DNA from: Bacillus methanolicus
GTDB lineage: Bacteria > Bacillota > Bacilli > Bacillales > Cytobacillaceae
DNA length: 55,998 nucleotides
Direction: 5' to 3'
Assembly: GCF_008764295.1 (NCBI RefSeq)
Contig: NZ_VTQX01000024.1
Coordinates: 1-55,998, forward strand
Part shown: one piece after another, positions 54,661-55,998 of the stretch
Layout of the letters: each line of letters opens with the position of its first letter
Position numbering within the stretch: the stretch's first letter is position 1
Made by a program: the position numbers and the translations under genes
Notes under the pieces: generated by a model
Seen by the model: the letters and a program-made list of their open reading frames with translations, nothing else
Told to the model about the DNA's origin: nothing
Database searches by the model: none

Positions 54661-54665
54661 TGAAA

Positions 54666-54756
54666 TGGCGGAGAAGGAGGGATTTGAACCCTCGCGCCGG
54701 TTACCCGACCTACACCCTTAGCAGGGGCGCCTCTTCAGCCACTTGAGTACTTCTCC
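54666..54756 (-). tRNA. tRNA-Ser (anticodon GCT)
   Basis: A 91-base class II tRNA with a long variable arm; anticodon loop CCTGCTAAG. CCA is encoded. Confidence 0.95.
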
Positions 54757-54759
54757 ATA

Positions 54760-54834
54760 TGGCTCCGCGGGTAGGATTCGAACCTACGACCGATCGGTTA
54801 ACAGCCGATTGCTCTACCACTGAGCTACCGCGGA
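54760..54834 (-). tRNA. tRNA-Asn (anticodon GTT)
   Basis: 75 bases with encoded CCA; anticodon loop CTGTTAAC. Its first 26 bases occur again 144 bp upstream (54953-54979), across a 117-bp insert. Confidence 0.96.
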
Positions 54835-54979
54835 AAATTATTATTTCATTCCTCTACCTTGATTACTTTCTGATTGTCCTCATCTCAGAATGCTAGTTCA
54901 AGTAGCAGCTCGATGAGTACAACTCGCAACACATTCATGATGCTTTTGCTCGTTGCTCTACCACTGAGCTACCGCGGAA
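54835..54979 (-). repeat. tRNA-associated insert A (before tRNA-Asn)
   Basis: In transcription order: a 27-bp copy of the tRNA-Asn 5' end (54953-54979), 35 bases, a hairpin (54917 to 54879) with outer stem CTCATC/GATGAG and inner TGCTA/TAGCA, about 43 bases, then the full tRNA. The 27 bases are identical in both places. The segment just before the hairpin (TGCGAGTTGTAC) is shared with insert C. No ORF. Function or origin unknown; see findings. Confidence 0.85.
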
Positions 54980-55031
54980 TACGATACAAATCTCATGTTC
55001 TAGCTTCTATAAATTACAAAAGCAAAGATGG

Positions 55032-55105
<74 letters not shown>

Positions 55106-55109
55106 CTTT

Positions 55110-55183
55110 TGGAGCGGGTGATGGGAATCGAACCCACGACAACAGCTTGGAAGGCTGTGGTTTTACCATTAAACTACACCCGC
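55110..55183 (-). tRNA. tRNA-Gly (anticodon TCC)
   Basis: 74 bases with encoded CCA; anticodon loop CTTCCAA. Four bases from tRNA-Ile. The 48 bases before it hold no tRNA-His, though I recall His at this place in B. subtilis trnB. Confidence 0.95.
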
Positions 55184-55231
55184 ATATTGAAAGCTTCTTT
55201 ACTTCACTAACGCTTCGTAAAAAAGCTTTGA

Positions 55232-55304
55232 TGGCTCAGGACGGAATCGAACCGCCGACACAAGGATTTTCAGTCCTTTGCTCTACCGACTGAGCTACTG
55301 AGCC
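55232..55304 (-). tRNA. tRNA-Phe (anticodon GAA)
   Basis: 73 bases; anticodon loop CTGAAAA; CCA is not encoded. Its 5' end is repeated 143 bp upstream across insert B. Confidence 0.96.
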
Positions 55305-55448
55305 ATCATGATATTAATCCTACATATAGTTGGTCATTGTCCTTCGCCCTCATCTCAGAATATTTTTCAAGATGATGCTCGATGAGTGCGCTGGATGTTT
55401 ATCCTTGCCGTTTATTCATCGTGCTCTACCGACTGAGCTACTGAGCCA
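55305..55448 (-). repeat. tRNA-associated insert B (before tRNA-Phe)
   Basis: Same plan as insert A: a 27-bp copy of the tRNA-Phe 5' end (55422-55448), 35 bases, a hairpin (55386 to 55349) with outer stem CTCATC/GATGAG and loop region containing CTTGAA, about 43 bases, then the tRNA. Spacer length between the copies is 116 bp. Outside the hairpin region it is largely unlike inserts A and C. Confidence 0.85.
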
Positions 55449-55459
55449 ACATATGTAAA

Positions 55460-55536
55460 TGGCGGTCCGGACGGGACTCGAACCCGCGACCTCCTGCGTG
55501 ACAGGCAGGCATTCTAACCAACTGAACTACCGGACC
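55460..55536 (-). tRNA. tRNA-Asp (anticodon GTC)
   Basis: 77 bases with encoded CCA; anticodon loop CTGTCAC. It has no insert, though a tandem repeat lies directly upstream. Confidence 0.96.
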
Positions 55537-55680
55537 AAAGCTTTTTCGACGTAGGAGAAAAAAGCTTTCCTCTGTCTTTTTCGACGTAGGAGAAAATAGC
55601 TTTCCTCTGTCTTTTTCAACGTTAAGTGAAAATAACTTTTTCTTTATCCTTTCGACGAAAGAAAAATATCTTTCTTTATT
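55537..55680. repeat. Tandem repeat, about 3.5-4 units of 35-36 bp
   Basis: The word TTTCGACGTAGGAGAAAA recurs at spacings of 35, 35 and 36 bases, with growing divergence from left to right (TCGAC, TCGAC, TCAAC, TCGAC at 55546, 55581, 55616, 55652). Units also share AGCTTTCCTCTGTC. It fills the spacer between tRNA-Asp and tRNA-fMet; no ORF. Confidence 0.85.
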
Positions 55681-55711
55681 TCCTCAAGTCTTATTTAATT
55701 GAAAAAGTCGA

Positions 55712-55785
<74 letters not shown>

Positions 55786-55937
55786 ATAATAGTATATACC
55801 TAGATAAGCACATGCTACTAGATAGCTTATTGACTGTCCCGATTTCAGTATGCTTACTCAAGGAAGCACTTCAATCGGTACAACTCGCAGTTTACTCAGT
55901 GAAGTAACGCTTGTTGCTCCACCCCGCGATAATAGTA
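55786..55937 (-). repeat. tRNA-associated insert C (before tRNA-fMet)
   Basis: Same plan as inserts A and B: a 23-bp copy (55915-55937) of the fMet 5' end plus nine flanking bases, 36 bases, a hairpin (55878 to 55839) with outer stem CCGATT/AATCGG and inner TGCTT/AAGCA, then 44 bases to the second copy. The outer stem differs from A and B by three compensatory pairs. Spacer between copies is 120 bp. Confidence 0.85.
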
Positions 55938-55946
55938 AAAGTGATA

Positions 55947-55998
55947 TGGCGGAGGAAGAGGGATTCGAACCCCCGCGCGGTTTAACCCGCCTGTCGGT
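55947..55998 (-). tRNA. tRNA-Ser, 3' part only (probably anticodon TGA)
   Basis: Cut by the window edge. Encoded CCA, T arm GGTTCGAATCC and a long variable arm (GCGGGTTAAACCGCGC) show a serine tRNA. The anticodon lies outside; ACCGACAGGCGGG following it fits the UGA isoacceptor from memory. Confidence 0.85.

Overview
The window looks like a chromosomal segment of a Bacillaceae species outside the B. subtilis group. The DNA is AT-rich, starts often use TTG or GTG behind strong GGAGG sites, and the gene content and order follow the B. subtilis yt region: leuS, ytqA/ytqB, ytpB/ytpA, ytoA, metK/pckA, ytmB/ytmA, ytlA/C/D, ytkD, dps, ytzI, luxS, ytiB, the men operon and a trnB-like tRNA cluster. 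Firmicute RNA regulation is visible as a T-box before leuS and a SAM riboswitch before metK. I cannot name the species from sequence alone.

Left part (1-10.6 kb): small genes (cse60, a rhodanese, a lipoprotein); a minus-strand ABC-2 exporter plus histidine kinase plus response regulator operon whose regulator carries a one-base frameshift; leuS with its T-box; an MFS transporter; two small linked genes. 10.8-16.8 kb: the tRNA wobble-uridine modification pair mnmL/mnmM, the sesquarterpene synthase and lysophospholipase pair ytpB/ytpA, a gamma carbonic anhydrase homologue, and an XRE regulator plus membrane-protein pair behind a large inverted repeat. 16.9-32.4 kb: divergent metK and pckA (pckA has a CcpN-like site), a nitrate/taurine/thiamine-type ABC importer, ytkD, dps with a SigB-type promoter, ytzI-cls, luxS, yidD, carbonic anhydrase, and an orphan zinc-binding lipoprotein with a Zur-like box.

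32.4-45.2 kb: menaquinone synthesis (menF-menD-menH-menB-menE on minus, menA divergent; menC is not here) and a 1,434-residue bacillopeptidase F-type secreted protease. 45.2-53.1 kb: a nine-gene minus-strand operon with a mannose-family PTS (IIC, IID, IIA, IIB), a short 6-phosphogluconate dehydrogenase, two different D-2-hydroxyacid dehydrogenases, a HAD phosphatase and a KDPG-type aldolase. It is probably a sugar-acid route that imports its substrate as a phosphate; the substrate is not settled.

53.1-56 kb: an orphan phage-type repressor behind a cluster of ACACG/CGTGT-type operators, then a minus-strand tRNA cluster (Ser, fMet, Asp, Phe, Gly, Ile, Asn, Ser, Glu). The strongest unexplained signal is here. 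Three of the tRNA genes (fMet, Phe, Asn) are each preceded by a 116-120 bp insert, bounded by a second copy of that tRNA's own 5' end. The copies lie 143-144 bp apart in all three cases, and each insert holds a hairpin at the same place with compensatory base changes between copies. Other unexplained repeats are a helically phased TTCCGGAA array (21.0 kb), a degenerate repeat family (5.4 and 25.2 kb) and a MITE-like hairpin element (38.9 kb).
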